Shown here: positions 38,706 through 46,929 of the stretch, one piece after another
How positions within the stretch are numbered: the stretch's first letter is position 1
How the letters are laid out: every line of letters starts with the position of its first letter
IMG/VR virus record: IMGVR_UViG_3300045284_000279
Span: 1 to 64,000 of that record
Strand: one strand, 5' to 3'
Source of the DNA: a virus
DNA: 64,000 nucleotides
Notes under the pieces: generated by a model
What the model saw: only the letters and a program-made list of their open reading frames with translations
The model's database searches: none
What the model was told of the DNA's origin: nothing
Translations under genes and position numbers: made by a program

Positions 38706-39220
38706 TGGGGACGTCAGCCTTCGCTCGAACGATCGTCCGCGACGCGCTGCGCATCGTCGGCCTGCTCGCCTGCGCCATCATCGCGCTCGGCCTCAGGCAG
38801 CAGCAGAATACGCCGGACCCTGCGAAGCTCCAGATTGAGCTCGGCGTGCCGGGCGTCTACCTGACGCAGTCGTCGGCGACTGGCGCGAGCAGCGCACAGG
38901 TGACGCTCACGATTCCTGCGCCGCAGCCGAACAACTTCGTCTACGTCTGCAAGCTCGAGATCTCGGCGTCGAACGACGGCGTCGGAGCAGGTGCACTGAC
39001 GAACGCCACGTGGACCTCGACGAACTTCAACTCGTGGGCCTGGAAGTATTCCTCGCCGATGGCTGCGCGCACGAACTACGAACACGCGTTCGACTGGGGT
39101 CAACCTGCGTCCGGCTGCGCGAAGGCGATCCTGCCCGGCACGGCAGTGACGTTCGTGTCGACGGCGGCGACCGGCAACGACCAGTTCACGATGAGCGCCG
39201 TGTGGTTCTACGGGAAGTAA
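38705..39220 (+). CDS. exported protein 4 (tandem paralogue C)
   Basis: The third paralogue, 171 residues. Hydrophobic segment LRIVGLLACAIIALGL without a clear cut site, so possibly anchored. Then DPAKLQIELGVPGVY, VYVCKLEISASNDG, NFNSWAWKYSSPMAARTNYE, HAFDWGQPASGCAK and FTMSAVWFYGK. It is more divergent at both ends than A and B. ATG 38705 overlaps the previous stop. Confidence 0.65.
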   Translation: MGTSAFARTIVRDALRIVGLLACAIIALGLRQQQNTPDPAKLQIELGVPGVYLTQSSATGASSAQVTLTIPAPQPNNFVYVCKLEISASNDGVGAGALTNATWTSTNFNSWAWKYSSPMAARTNYEHAFDWGQPASGCAKAILPGTAVTFVSTAATGNDQFTMSAVWFYGK

Positions 39221-39233
39221 AGGAGTGTCCTGC

Positions 39234-39608
39234 ATGACTCGCCCTGTTCGGCTGGTGCTCGCGCTGATCGTCGCCGCGAGCCTCGCCTCGCCCGCGTCGG
39301 CCGCCATCACGTATACGCAGGCTGCGGCGCTCGCTGTCGACACGGTCTTTATCGGTCAGGTGCTGGTGTCAGTCGAAAAGGCGGCCGTCTCCATCAACGC
39401 GGAAGCGACGACCGTCGCAGGTCATCGCGAGCGTGCGGCGCTGGCGACGCGCGTGATGGCCGACCCAGACGTCTGGAAGCTCAAGTTCGCCAACGCCTGC
39501 GCCGGCAACCTCACGTCGACGCTGTCGGGCGTGTCGGCCACCGACGCACAGGTCGACACGGCCGTGTCGTCCGTCTGGAATACGATGGCCGGCTACTTCG
39601 CGCAGTAG
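39234..39608 (+). CDS. exported protein 5, 124 aa
   Basis: ATG 39234 is chosen over GTG 39225 because AAAGGAG at 39219-39225 is correctly spaced for it. The N-terminus (RPVRLVLALIVAASLASPAS) followed by AAITYTQ is a typical signal peptide with an ASA cut site. The mature part is helical and alanine/valine-rich (YTQAAALAVDTVFIGQVLVS, RERAALATRVMADPDVWKLK). Unknown family. Confidence 0.65.
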   Translation: MTRPVRLVLALIVAASLASPASAAITYTQAAALAVDTVFIGQVLVSVEKAAVSINAEATTVAGHRERAALATRVMADPDVWKLKFANACAGNLTSTLSGVSATDAQVDTAVSSVWNTMAGYFAQ

Positions 39609-39615
39609 ACTTCCG

Positions 39616-40347
39616 ATGCGTAGACTACTCATCGCCTTCGCGCTGTTCCTCATCTGCGCCTCTCGCGTCGATGCAGCGCTGGCCGTCGTGCAGGAGAAGG
39701 GCGTCTTCAACCCGAACCCTGCGAGCACGACCGCCGCGATTACGATCACCAGTTCAGTCTCGGGGAACCTCCTCATCGCGCTGGTGATGAACGACGCTTC
39801 CCAGCCGACCGTGTCTGGTGTCAGCGGCGGCGGCGCGAACACCTTCACGCAGGTGCCGTCGGCCCGCGCGCTGGACGGCGGCACGCACATGTCGGACATC
39901 TGGTATCTGCCGAACAACGCCGGCGGGATCACGACTGTCACGGCGACGCTCAGCGCGTCGAGTAGTTCGCACGGCATCTGGGTGATGGAAGTGTCGGGTG
40001 CCGCGACGGCGAGTCCCGTCGACATCCAGTCGGTGAAGAACAACGCAACGGCCTCGACGACGGTCACCGGCACGTCGATGAACACGACGAACGCCGCCGA
40101 CATCATCGTGGCGAACTGGACGACCGGCGCGACGACGACGACGGCCAACGCGCCGTGGACGCTGTTCACGAATATCCTGAACGGAAACGGTGCCGGCTAC
40201 CAGATCGTCGCCGTCACCAACTCGTACGCCGTGTCGGCCAACCAGAATTCAAGTCAGACGTACTGCGTGTCGCAGGTCGCCTTCAAGGGTACTGCGGCGG
40301 CGGCACCGTGCACCCGATCGTTGCTCGGCGTCGGGTGCCTGCCGTGA
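39616..40347 (+). CDS. exported protein 6, beta-sandwich type, 243 aa
   Basis: MRRLLIAFALFLICASRVDA is a clear signal peptide. The mature 220 residues are Ser/Thr/Gly/Ala-rich strands: ITITSSVSGNLLIALVMNDA, GGITTVTATLSASSSSHGIW, PVDIQSVKNNATASTTVTGT. This resembles beta-sandwich surface proteins seen in bacteria and metagenomic phages, often adhesion-related. Two cysteines occur near the C-terminus. It could be an exported lectin or decoy, or part of the virion. Confidence 0.65.
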   Translation: MRRLLIAFALFLICASRVDAALAVVQEKGVFNPNPASTTAAITITSSVSGNLLIALVMNDASQPTVSGVSGGGANTFTQVPSARALDGGTHMSDIWYLPNNAGGITTVTATLSASSSSHGIWVMEVSGAATASPVDIQSVKNNATASTTVTGTSMNTTNAADIIVANWTTGATTTTANAPWTLFTNILNGNGAGYQIVAVTNSYAVSANQNSSQTYCVSQVAFKGTAAAAPCTRSLLGVGCLP

Positions 40348-40383
40348 TCTTTCGTTCACTGTAGCCTTGGAAAGGTGCCGTCG

Positions 40384-40902
40384 ATGATGCCGATGATTAC
40401 GAGACAGCGCAAGCGCCAGCGAGCTATCGGCCTGCTCGCGCTCTTCGGGCTGCAGCCGATCTACGACCTGCGCCGGTCGAAGGGGAACACCTTCGAAGAC
40501 GACGTGTTGAAGCTGTACTTCAACGCGACGGCGATCGCGAACATCGCCGACAACGCGGCGAGCTCGCCCATCACGAACATCGAAGTCGCGCTGCACACCG
40601 CCGACCCAGGTGAGGCCGGGAACCAGACGACGAGCGAAGCGGCCTACACCAGCTACGCGCGCGTCGCCGTGGCGCGGACCTCGGGCGGCTGGTCGGTCTC
40701 GTCCGGCAGCGTGTCGCCCGTCGCGAACATCGACTTCCCTGCGGCGACCGGCGGATCGGAAACCGAGACGCACGGATCGGTCGGCACAGCGCACACCGGC
40801 ACCGGCAAGATCATGTACAGCGGCACCGTGACGCCGAACATCGCCGTCGCGAACGGCGTGACGCCTCGCCTGACGACGGCGAGTGCGATCACGGAGGACT
40901 GA
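40384..40902 (+). CDS. conserved phage structural protein, 172 aa
   Basis: ATG 40384 is better spaced from GGAAAGG (40366-40372) than GTG 40375. After a basic start come NTFEDDVLKLYFNATA, ITNIEVALHTADPGEAGNQT, TSEAAYTSYARVAVARTSGG and GSETETHGSVGTAHTGTGKI. This is a known virion-associated family ('lhtadPG..g.q.t.E..Yt.YaRvavart.ggw'), probably a head or tail decoration. Unlike the six genes before it, it has no export signal. Confidence 0.7.
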   Translation: MMPMITRQRKRQRAIGLLALFGLQPIYDLRRSKGNTFEDDVLKLYFNATAIANIADNAASSPITNIEVALHTADPGEAGNQTTSEAAYTSYARVAVARTSGGWSVSSGSVSPVANIDFPAATGGSETETHGSVGTAHTGTGKIMYSGTVTPNIAVANGVTPRLTTASAITED

Positions 40903-40906
40903 CGCC

Positions 40907-41338
40907 ATGACCGAGCAGCAGAAGATCTCATCCGAGGACGTGATGGAAGTCGACGCCGCGGACCTTGTCAAGGCGACGCCGTACGAAGAAGTCGGCGACC
41001 GCTGGGACATCGACCGCTCGACTGGCACCGTGCAGGCCGTGTGCCCGCGCTGCCAGAAGCCTCGCGGCGCCGAGTGCTGCGACGACTGCCGCGTCCAGAG
41101 CACGCTGCATACGAAGACGGCTGGGAACAAGCCGCGCATCGTGAGTGCCGTCGGCGCGATGGCCTCGCACGGCGCGATGGGGTCCGAAGCCGGTCTCGGG
41201 AAAGAGATCCAGGAAGCGATGGTTGCCGCGGTGCAACGCCTGCTCGACGAAGGCGTTCCGATCGACGCAGAAGCCGCGAAGTATCGCGAGGCGCAGATGG
41301 CCGCGCGCAAGGCCGTGCTCGACAAGCATCGAGGATAG
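40907..41338 (+). CDS. zinc-binding protein, 143 aa
   Basis: ATG 40907 has GGAGG upstream. CPRCQKPRGAECCDDCR (about 46-62) holds CxxC...CC-x2-C zinc ligands. The rest is helical (LGKEIQEAMVAAVQRLLDEG, AAKYREAQMAARKAVLDKH). It precedes the repeat protein. Unknown function. Confidence 0.55.
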   Translation: MTEQQKISSEDVMEVDAADLVKATPYEEVGDRWDIDRSTGTVQAVCPRCQKPRGAECCDDCRVQSTLHTKTAGNKPRIVSAVGAMASHGAMGSEAGLGKEIQEAMVAAVQRLLDEGVPIDAEAAKYREAQMAARKAVLDKHRG

Positions 41339-41344
41339 CGACGC

Positions 41345-43141
41345 ATGAAGCTCGGGCTCCGCATTCCGTACTACTACGCCGCAGGACCGGTCATCGTCGC
41401 AGCCGCCTTGACGTGTGCGAGTGCCTCGTCGGCGTCCTTCGTCGGCCGCTCGACGCGCGCGGGCGCGTTGTCGAGTGCCGGCACGGCTGCCGCAACCTTC
41501 GTCGGGCGGAGCACGCGCGCGGCGAGCCTGTCTAGCGCAGGAGTCGGTACGGCGACGTACGTCGGGGCGCCTCGCGCAGCCGGCGCGCTCGCGTCGGCAG
41601 GAGTCGGAGCCGTGACCTTCGTGGGTCGGTCCACCGCTGCTGGCAGTCTCGCGTCGGCAGGCGTCGGCGCGGCGACCTTCGTGGGCCGCTCTACGGCTGC
41701 AGGAGCGCTGTCATCTGCGGGGGGTGCCTCAGTAGCCTGGACGGGCCGCTCGACAGCCTCCGGGGCACTGGTCAGCGCTGGCATCGGGTCTGCGACCTTA
41801 GTAGGACGAGCCGTCAAGTCGGCCGCCCTGTCGGCCGCAGGAGCAGGAACGGCGTCGTACGTCGGACGATCTACGGCTGCAGGCGCCTTGGCAGCTGCAG
41901 GAGTTGGCACGGCAACCTTCACCGGCAGGTCTACGGCCTCGGCCGCCCTGTCCTCGGCAGGCCTGTCTACGGCTGCTCTGGTAGGCCGGTCCACCGCGGC
42001 CGGGGCGTTAGCCGCCTCAGGGGCGGCGACAGCGTCCTGGGCCGGGAGGTCCAGCGCAGTAGCCATCCTGGCCGCAGCCGGCACCGGCACCGCGTCGTGG
42101 ACCGGCGCGAGTCGGTCTGCCGCGGCGTTGTCGTGCACTGGCGCAGCAACCGTCCTCTTCGTCTCGAAGCCGGAAGGCCGCTTGCTGGCGGCAGGAGTCA
42201 GCGCGGCGAGCTTCGTCGGTAGTTCGACGGCGGCCGCAGTGCTGTCGTGCGCCGGTGCATCCTCGGTCGCCTTCGACGGCAGGGCGAGCAAAGCAGCCGC
42301 CCTGTCGAGCGCAGGTCTGTCCTCGGCGAGCTTCGTCGGGCGATCCACCTTCTCGGCCTCGATGTCGGCGAGTGCTGCCAGCACTGCGACATTCGTCGGC
42401 GCGCCTCGGACGGCTGCCGCGCTCTCGGCCGCGGGGATCTCGAGCGCGACCTTCGTCGGCAGGTCGACGACGGCCGGAGTGCTGTCGAGTGCAGGCGCAT
42501 CTTCAGCACCCTTCGTCGGACGGGCGACGGCCGCAGGTGCCTTGACGGCCGCAGGCGCAGGATCGGCGACCTTCGTCGGTCGCTCGACGTCGGCCGGCGT
42601 GTTGTCGGCCGCAGGCACGAGCGCGCTGTCGTTCTCGACGAACGCCACTCGCTCTGCGGTCTTCTCGTCCGCAGGAGTCGGCTCGGCATCGTGGACCGGT
42701 GCGAGCATCAAGGCCGGCGCGCTCTCGTCGGTAGGTCTCAGCGCGGCGAGCTTCGTCGGTCGTTCGACTCGCGCTGGTGCCTTGTCGACATCTGGCGCAG
42801 CAACGGCGACATTCGTCGGGCGCACGACGCGAGCGGGAAGTCTGACGGCAGCCGGCGTTGGATCGGCGACCTTCGTAGGCCGCTCGACTCGCTCTGCGGT
42901 TTTCTCGGCGACGGGCTTCGGTTCTGTCTCGTGGAACGGCGTCATCTCAGGCACGGCGTCAGAGACGCACCTCATCGCCGTCTTCTCGCCCGCGTTGGCC
43001 TGCGTCGCGCAGGTCCAAGGCGACTCCGTGCTCGCCGCGACGTGGCGACAGGCCGTGCAGGTCGCCGTCGTCTATGCGCCCTCGGCAGGCCTGCTCGGCT
43101 CTGCTCGCGTCGACGACACGGAAGGCGAAGGCGACTTCTGA
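41345..43141 (+). CDS. large repeat protein with 25 copies of a 20-residue unit (598 aa)
   Basis: The first 31 residues include a hydrophobic stretch. Residues 32-529 are 25 consecutive units with consensus FVGRSTxAGxLSSAGxxSAT; unit 13 is two residues short. Each unit holds two likely short strands (SATFVG and AGALSSAG), so a beta-solenoid or stacked fibre is plausible. Residues 530-598 form a different C-terminal part (THLIAVFSPALACVAQVQGD...VDDTEGEGDF). It sits between head and tail genes, so a head fibre, tail-associated fibre or adhesin is likely. No known family was recognised. Confidence 0.75.
   Translation: MKLGLRIPYYYAAGPVIVAAALTCASASSASFVGRSTRAGALSSAGTAAATFVGRSTRAASLSSAGVGTATYVGAPRAAGALASAGVGAVTFVGRSTAAGSLASAGVGAATFVGRSTAAGALSSAGGASVAWTGRSTASGALVSAGIGSATLVGRAVKSAALSAAGAGTASYVGRSTAAGALAAAGVGTATFTGRSTASAALSSAGLSTAALVGRSTAAGALAASGAATASWAGRSSAVAILAAAGTGTASWTGASRSAAALSCTGAATVLFVSKPEGRLLAAGVSAASFVGSSTAAAVLSCAGASSVAFDGRASKAAALSSAGLSSASFVGRSTFSASMSASAASTATFVGAPRTAAALSAAGISSATFVGRSTTAGVLSSAGASSAPFVGRATAAGALTAAGAGSATFVGRSTSAGVLSAAGTSALSFSTNATRSAVFSSAGVGSASWTGASIKAGALSSVGLSAASFVGRSTRAGALSTSGAATATFVGRTTRAGSLTAAGVGSATFVGRSTRSAVFSATGFGSVSWNGVISGTASETHLIAVFSPALACVAQVQGDSVLAATWRQAVQVAVVYAPSAGLLGSARVDDTEGEGDF
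41438..42931 (+). repeat. 60-bp tandem coding repeat, about 25 copies
   Basis: A period of 60 bp (one unit of 54) follows the protein repeat. DNA copies have diverged at third positions while FVGRST and SSAG are kept, so protein structure, not DNA, appears to be selected. The periodicity also opens long antisense frames that are not genes. Confidence 0.85.
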
Positions 43142-43581
43142 TGGCCATCACCTTCGACATCACCGAAGATCACGGATGGTTCGTCGGCGACGACAAGGAC
43201 TTCGTCTTCGAGATCCTCGCCGACGACGGTATCGATCCGTGGCTCGACGAAGAACAGACGATCCCGAATCCTGCGAAGGGCGTCGTCAACGTCAGCACCT
43301 GGACGCTCGCGTGGACGGTGCGGAAGAAGGACGACTCGCCGGATCCGCCGCTCGTGCAGAAGACGACGACGAGCGGCATCACGATCGAAGGCACCTACAA
43401 CTCGTCGCGTGCCTCGAACACGCAGCGCGTGCGCGTCTCAGTTGCCGACACGGACACCGACGCCGTCACCGCAGGGAACTGGCGCCACGCGCTGAAGCGC
43501 ATGACCGACGGCGCTGAGCAGGTTATCTCACGCGGCGACGCGCTCCTGCAGCGCGCAACGACGCCGGCCTCACTGTCATGA
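43141..43581 (+). CDS. phage structural beta protein (baseplate-upper/neck type), 146 aa
   Basis: ATG 43141 overlaps the repeat-protein stop. The 146 residues (GDDKDFVFEILADDGIDPWL, WTLAWTVRKKDDSPDPPLVQ, ITIEGTYNSSRASNTQRVRV, GNWRHALKRMTDGAEQVISR GDALLQ) fit the widespread pattern 'gddkdf.f.v.d..g....l.gw...w.vr......v.i..adt..l..g.y.h.l...d.g...v...G...l', an Ig-like virion protein. Its exact role here is not certain. Confidence 0.6.
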   Translation: MAITFDITEDHGWFVGDDKDFVFEILADDGIDPWLDEEQTIPNPAKGVVNVSTWTLAWTVRKKDDSPDPPLVQKTTTSGITIEGTYNSSRASNTQRVRVSVADTDTDAVTAGNWRHALKRMTDGAEQVISRGDALLQRATTPASLS

Positions 43582-44144
43582 GCATCACCATCGTCGCCAC
43601 GCCCGGCGCCGCCGACGCGAACTCGTACGCGACTCTCGACGAAGCCGCGTCGTACTTCGAGGTCCGCCTGCACGACGAAGCGTGGGAATCGGCGGCAACC
43701 GAAGACCAGAAGGCAGCGCTCGTGTGGGCGACGCGTTTGATCGACGGCTTTGATCCGTGTCCGGACCTGCCGTCGACGCTCGGGCCGTGGACCGGCACGG
43801 TGTCGTCCGCCACGCAGGCCTTGGCATGGCCGCGCACCGGCATGACGGATTCGAACGGGCGCGCTATCGCGAGCACCGTCATTCCGAACCAGTTGAAGTG
43901 GGCTGAATTCGAGCAGGCGCTGGCGCTCCTGAAGGCCGACCGCACGCTCGAGAGTGCCGCGGGAGCGCAGGGCATCACGCGCCTGAAGGCCGGCTCAGTC
44001 GAGCTCGGCTTCAAGGACGAGATCACGATCCAATCCATCGCGCCGGGCGTGCGTGCGCTCCTGCCTCGCTCGTGGGTGCGGCAGTGCTCCGGCATCACCT
44101 CGTATCTCTTCGACGTGGTCGGTCCGTCGAAGCCGTGCGGATAG
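43578..44144 (+). CDS. DnaT-like / head-tail connector protein
   Basis: The 188-residue product has TPGAADANSYATLDEAASYF, DQKAALVWATRLIDGF, TQALAWPRTGMTDSNGRAI and IPNQLKWAEFEQALALLKAD. This is the DnaT-like (DnaT_2) family found directly after head genes, where it acts as a head completion/connector protein. Despite the name, no replication role is implied. It starts at ATG 43578 inside the previous stop. Confidence 0.8.
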   Translation: MSITIVATPGAADANSYATLDEAASYFEVRLHDEAWESAATEDQKAALVWATRLIDGFDPCPDLPSTLGPWTGTVSSATQALAWPRTGMTDSNGRAIASTVIPNQLKWAEFEQALALLKADRTLESAAGAQGITRLKAGSVELGFKDEITIQSIAPGVRALLPRSWVRQCSGITSYLFDVVGPSKPCG

Positions 44145-44145
44145 C

Positions 44146-44502
44146 ATGGCGCTCGATGACCTCATTCGTGGCGGCATCGCGCTGGCGAAGGATCTGACGG
44201 CCGACCTGCAAGCGACCGTCAAGCATCGCCGCTACAAGGGCCAGCTGCACACCGGCGAGCGGGACTTCTATCCGGTCGTCCTGCGGCAGGCCATCGTCGA
44301 CGCGAAGCAGGAGAAGGTTCGCGCAGCCGACGGGCGCGAGGTCGTCAGCAGGATGTACGTGCTGTTCCTCGAACCCGTCGACGTCACGTTGAAGGACGAG
44401 ATCACCTTGCCGGACGGCACGAAGCCTGAGCTCATCGCGCTGGCAGGGTTCGTCGACAAAGGATCTGGGAATCCCTATTACCGAGAGATCTGGACGGCAT
44501 GA
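44146..44502 (+). CDS. head-closure / minor capsid protein, 118 aa
   Basis: ATG 44146, one base after the connector stop. The 118 residues (KHRRYKGQLHTGERDFYPVV, REVVSRMYVLFLEPVDVTLK, LPDGTKPELIALAGFVDKGS GNPYYREIW) match the small beta-barrel stopper proteins that lie between connector and tail completion genes. Uniquely, the next gene is not the tail completion gene but an aminotransferase, overlapping by ATGA. Confidence 0.65.
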   Translation: MALDDLIRGGIALAKDLTADLQATVKHRRYKGQLHTGERDFYPVVLRQAIVDAKQEKVRAADGREVVSRMYVLFLEPVDVTLKDEITLPDGTKPELIALAGFVDKGSGNPYYREIWTA

Positions 44503-45575
44503 TCCGCGTGGCACTCGCTGAGCCCTACCTGATCGGCAATGAACGCCGATACGTCCTCGATGCGATGGACAAGGGCGAGCTGACGTGGCGCGGAGCCTAT
44601 GTCGAACGCTTCGAGCACGCCTTTGCGAAGTACGTCGGCGCGCGCTACGCCATCGCCTGCTGTAACGGCACGGCCGCCCTGCACCTCGCCCTGCGTGCTG
44701 CAGGAGTCGAGCGCGGCATGCGCGTCGCCATGCCGACGCTGACCTACGTGGCGACGGCGAACGCCGTCCGCTACTGTGAGGCTGTGCCAGTCTTCTGCGA
44801 CGTCGATCCCGAGACGTGGCAGATGAGGCTGGACTACCGCCGACACGACCACGTCGACGCCATCCTGCCGGTGCACCTCTACGGCATTCCTGCGACGTCT
44901 GTCTCGCGATCGCCTGGCCTCGTCGTAGAAGATGCGGCCGAAGCCTTCGGCGCGCTGTTCGACGGCGTGACGCACGTCGGCATGATGGGGGCAGCCGGGT
45001 CGTTCTCGTTCTACGCGAACAAGATTCTGACCTGCGGCGAAGGCGGCATCGTCGTGACGAACGACGAGCAGGTCGCCGCGAAGGCTCGCCTGCTGCGCGG
45101 GCAGGCGCAAAGTCCCGATCGGCTGTACTGGCACGTCGACGTCGGCTTCAACTACCGCATGACGAACCTGCAAGCGGCCGTTGCGCTCGGACAGATCGAA
45201 AAGGCCGGCATCCACCTTTCCGCGCGCCTCGGGATCTTCGACCACTACCGCTTTCGCCTGCGTGACGAATCCGTGTCGTGGCCGCGCACGGAGCACGTCA
45301 CCGACATTCAGGCGCCGTGGATGTTCGTCGTGCAGCTGCCGCCGTACGTCAATCGTGACAGCACGATCGAGAAGCTCGCAGGTCGAGGCGTAGAGACGCG
45401 GCCGGCCTTCGCCTGCCTGCACACGATGCCGCCCTACGCAACTGGCGAACAGCTGCCTCACGCGCAGGCGATCTCCGCGAGTGCGCTGTGCCTGCCGACG
45501 CACGGAGGTCTGACGTATGCCGAGGTCGACTACGTCTGCGACAGCCTGCTCGAGATCATCAGGAGGGCAGCGTGA
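44499..45575 (+). CDS. DegT/DnrJ/EryC1 aminotransferase, perosamine-synthase-like
   Basis: The 358-residue PLP enzyme transfers an amino group to a keto-sugar nucleotide. Signatures: GELTWRGAYVERFE (26-39), CNGTAALHLAL (55-65), PTLTYVATANAV (79-90), VVEDAAEAFGA (142-152, Asp for the PLP nitrogen) and GSFSFYANKILTCGEGG (167-183), with K175 as Schiff-base lysine. Then NYRMTNLQAAVALGQIE. Overall it is closest to GDP-perosamine synthases, so a 4-amino-4,6-dideoxyhexose is the likely product type. Its substrate must come from the host or from genes outside the window. It is placed inside the head-tail gene run. Confidence 0.88.
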   Translation: MIRVALAEPYLIGNERRYVLDAMDKGELTWRGAYVERFEHAFAKYVGARYAIACCNGTAALHLALRAAGVERGMRVAMPTLTYVATANAVRYCEAVPVFCDVDPETWQMRLDYRRHDHVDAILPVHLYGIPATSVSRSPGLVVEDAAEAFGALFDGVTHVGMMGAAGSFSFYANKILTCGEGGIVVTNDEQVAAKARLLRGQAQSPDRLYWHVDVGFNYRMTNLQAAVALGQIEKAGIHLSARLGIFDHYRFRLRDESVSWPRTEHVTDIQAPWMFVVQLPPYVNRDSTIEKLAGRGVETRPAFACLHTMPPYATGEQLPHAQAISASALCLPTHGGLTYAEVDYVCDSLLEIIRRAA

Positions 45576-46297
45576 GCTACGTCGGCGCTGAAGCGACCGT
45601 CAGAGGCTTCAACGCGAAGTGCTTCTTCGGCGCAGGCGAGAAGACGCCCGGCTGGTATCTGTACGGCGGCTTCCGCGGCCAGATCCACGAGGTGCCGCTC
45701 GCAGGTCCATTCAATGACGAAGCGACCTGCCTGCGCGCGGCCGTCTGGATGGAAGCGCAGGCGCACCCGACGTGGTCTGAGGTCTATCAGACGGTGAAGC
45801 TGATACCTGCCGCCGACGGGGCGTTCCAGATCGAGCAGGTGCCGGAGATCTACGACCCAGTCATCGTCCTGCGCGCTCAGGCGATTCGCATCGCCCGCAC
45901 TGCCCGCGTCGACAGCTTCGTGAAGCTCGAAGGCGGCGAAGGCCTGTTCATCGGCGAGCACGTGCACGTCGCGTCGTTCTGCCACCTTGGCATCGGCGGT
46001 GGCCTGACGCTGCTCGAAGACGGATCGTCGTTCGGCTCTGGATCGAAGGTGCTGAGCGGCAGCAATACGCACGGCCTCGGGCATGGCTGCTCGGCTATCG
46101 TGCCGGACGCACAGTTCTCGCGGTCCTTCGTCCACGTCAAGAAGAACGCCACGTTGTTCGTCAATGCTGTTGTCCTGCCGGGCGTAACCGTCGGCGAGAA
46201 TGCGGTCGTCGCCGCAGGTGCCGTCGTAACGAAGGACGTGCCGGACGGCGAGATCTGGGGCGGGATTCCTGCGCGCAAGATCGGAGTCGTCCTGTGA
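45572..46297 (+). CDS. hexapeptide-repeat (left-handed beta-helix) acyltransferase
   Basis: The GTG at 45572 overlaps the aminotransferase stop. Of 241 residues, 1-100 are a non-repeat domain, and 105-240 show hexapeptide turns: GLFIGEHVHVASFCHLG, GSKVLSGSNTHG (H167 likely catalytic), NAVVLPGVTVGENAVVAAGA and VVTKDVPDGEIWGGIPARKI. This is the sugar N- or O-acyltransferase fold. Paired with an aminotransferase it should N-acetylate or N-formylate the amino sugar. The extra N-terminal domain is unusual. Confidence 0.85.
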   Translation: MSYVGAEATVRGFNAKCFFGAGEKTPGWYLYGGFRGQIHEVPLAGPFNDEATCLRAAVWMEAQAHPTWSEVYQTVKLIPAADGAFQIEQVPEIYDPVIVLRAQAIRIARTARVDSFVKLEGGEGLFIGEHVHVASFCHLGIGGGLTLLEDGSSFGSGSKVLSGSNTHGLGHGCSAIVPDAQFSRSFVHVKKNATLFVNAVVLPGVTVGENAVVAAGAVVTKDVPDGEIWGGIPARKIGVVL

Positions 46298-46929
46298 GCG
46301 TGCGCTGCTTCATGATCGAACCGATCGGGCGTGCGCGCCTGACCCTGCGCCGCTATGCCGACGGCCCGTGTCCGAACATGCCGGGACAGCACGGCTATCA
46401 CAACGCCGAGGCGCCGCTGTTCGACGTCGACGAGCGAAAAGACCCTACCGGTTCGCCCGGCGATTGGGTCTACAAGCACGACGGTCCGCAGCGTCTGGAA
46501 GACGTGCCTCCTGAGTATGCGTTTCCGACGCACTGCGCCTGCGGCTTCGCGTTTCCAGAGAAGGGCGGACAGATCTTCTCGGTCCACCTCTATCGTCGCG
46601 TCGACAACGGCGAGGTCCGCACGCACCGCGAGTGGGTGAAGGTGCCTGGGGCGATGTGGAACGCCGAGTGGCTGGCGCGCTATCCGCACTACTGCGGGCC
46701 TGACGGCCTCGCGCTGACGGTCGTCTGTCCGAACGGACAGGAGTGGTCGATCGACGGACGCTGCAGCAACTGTACGATGCCGGAAGACATGACGCACAAG
46801 TGTTGGGTGCGTCACGGGGTGCCTCCGCTCATCACAGTTGACAAGGACGGCGTGACGTGTGCCGCCGGCGCAGGGTCCATTCAGGCAGGTGACTATCACG
46901 GGTTCCTGCGGAACGGAGAATTCACGTGA
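46294..46929 (+). CDS. cysteine-containing protein of the sugar cassette, 211 aa
   Basis: GTG start overlapping the acyltransferase stop. The 211 residues include MPGQHGYHNAEAPLF, THCACGFAFPEKGGQIF, VPGAMWNAEWLARYPHYCGP DGL, SIDGRCSNCTMPEDMTHKC and a last block WVRHGVPPLITVDKDGVTCA, then AGSI...YHGFLRNGEFT. CxxC pairs suggest zinc. The WVRHG...YHGFLrnG end is shared by small phage proteins of unknown role and is echoed in the next gene (WHGFLERGTW). Confidence 0.6.
   Translation: MSVRCFMIEPIGRARLTLRRYADGPCPNMPGQHGYHNAEAPLFDVDERKDPTGSPGDWVYKHDGPQRLEDVPPEYAFPTHCACGFAFPEKGGQIFSVHLYRRVDNGEVRTHREWVKVPGAMWNAEWLARYPHYCGPDGLALTVVCPNGQEWSIDGRCSNCTMPEDMTHKCWVRHGVPPLITVDKDGVTCAAGAGSIQAGDYHGFLRNGEFT

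Noticed and set aside
41438-42931. CRISPR-like periodic repeats
   Set aside because: The 60-bp period is entirely coding, copies are diverged, there are no unique spacers between identical repeats, and no cas genes accompany it. The Cas4-like nuclease at 13055 belongs to the replication region.
41374-42975. A 533-codon open frame on the minus strand
   Set aside because: It is the antisense image of the 20-residue repeat gene. Its length follows from the periodic, GC-rich codons, it has no ribosome binding site, and it lies opposite a well-supported plus-strand gene.
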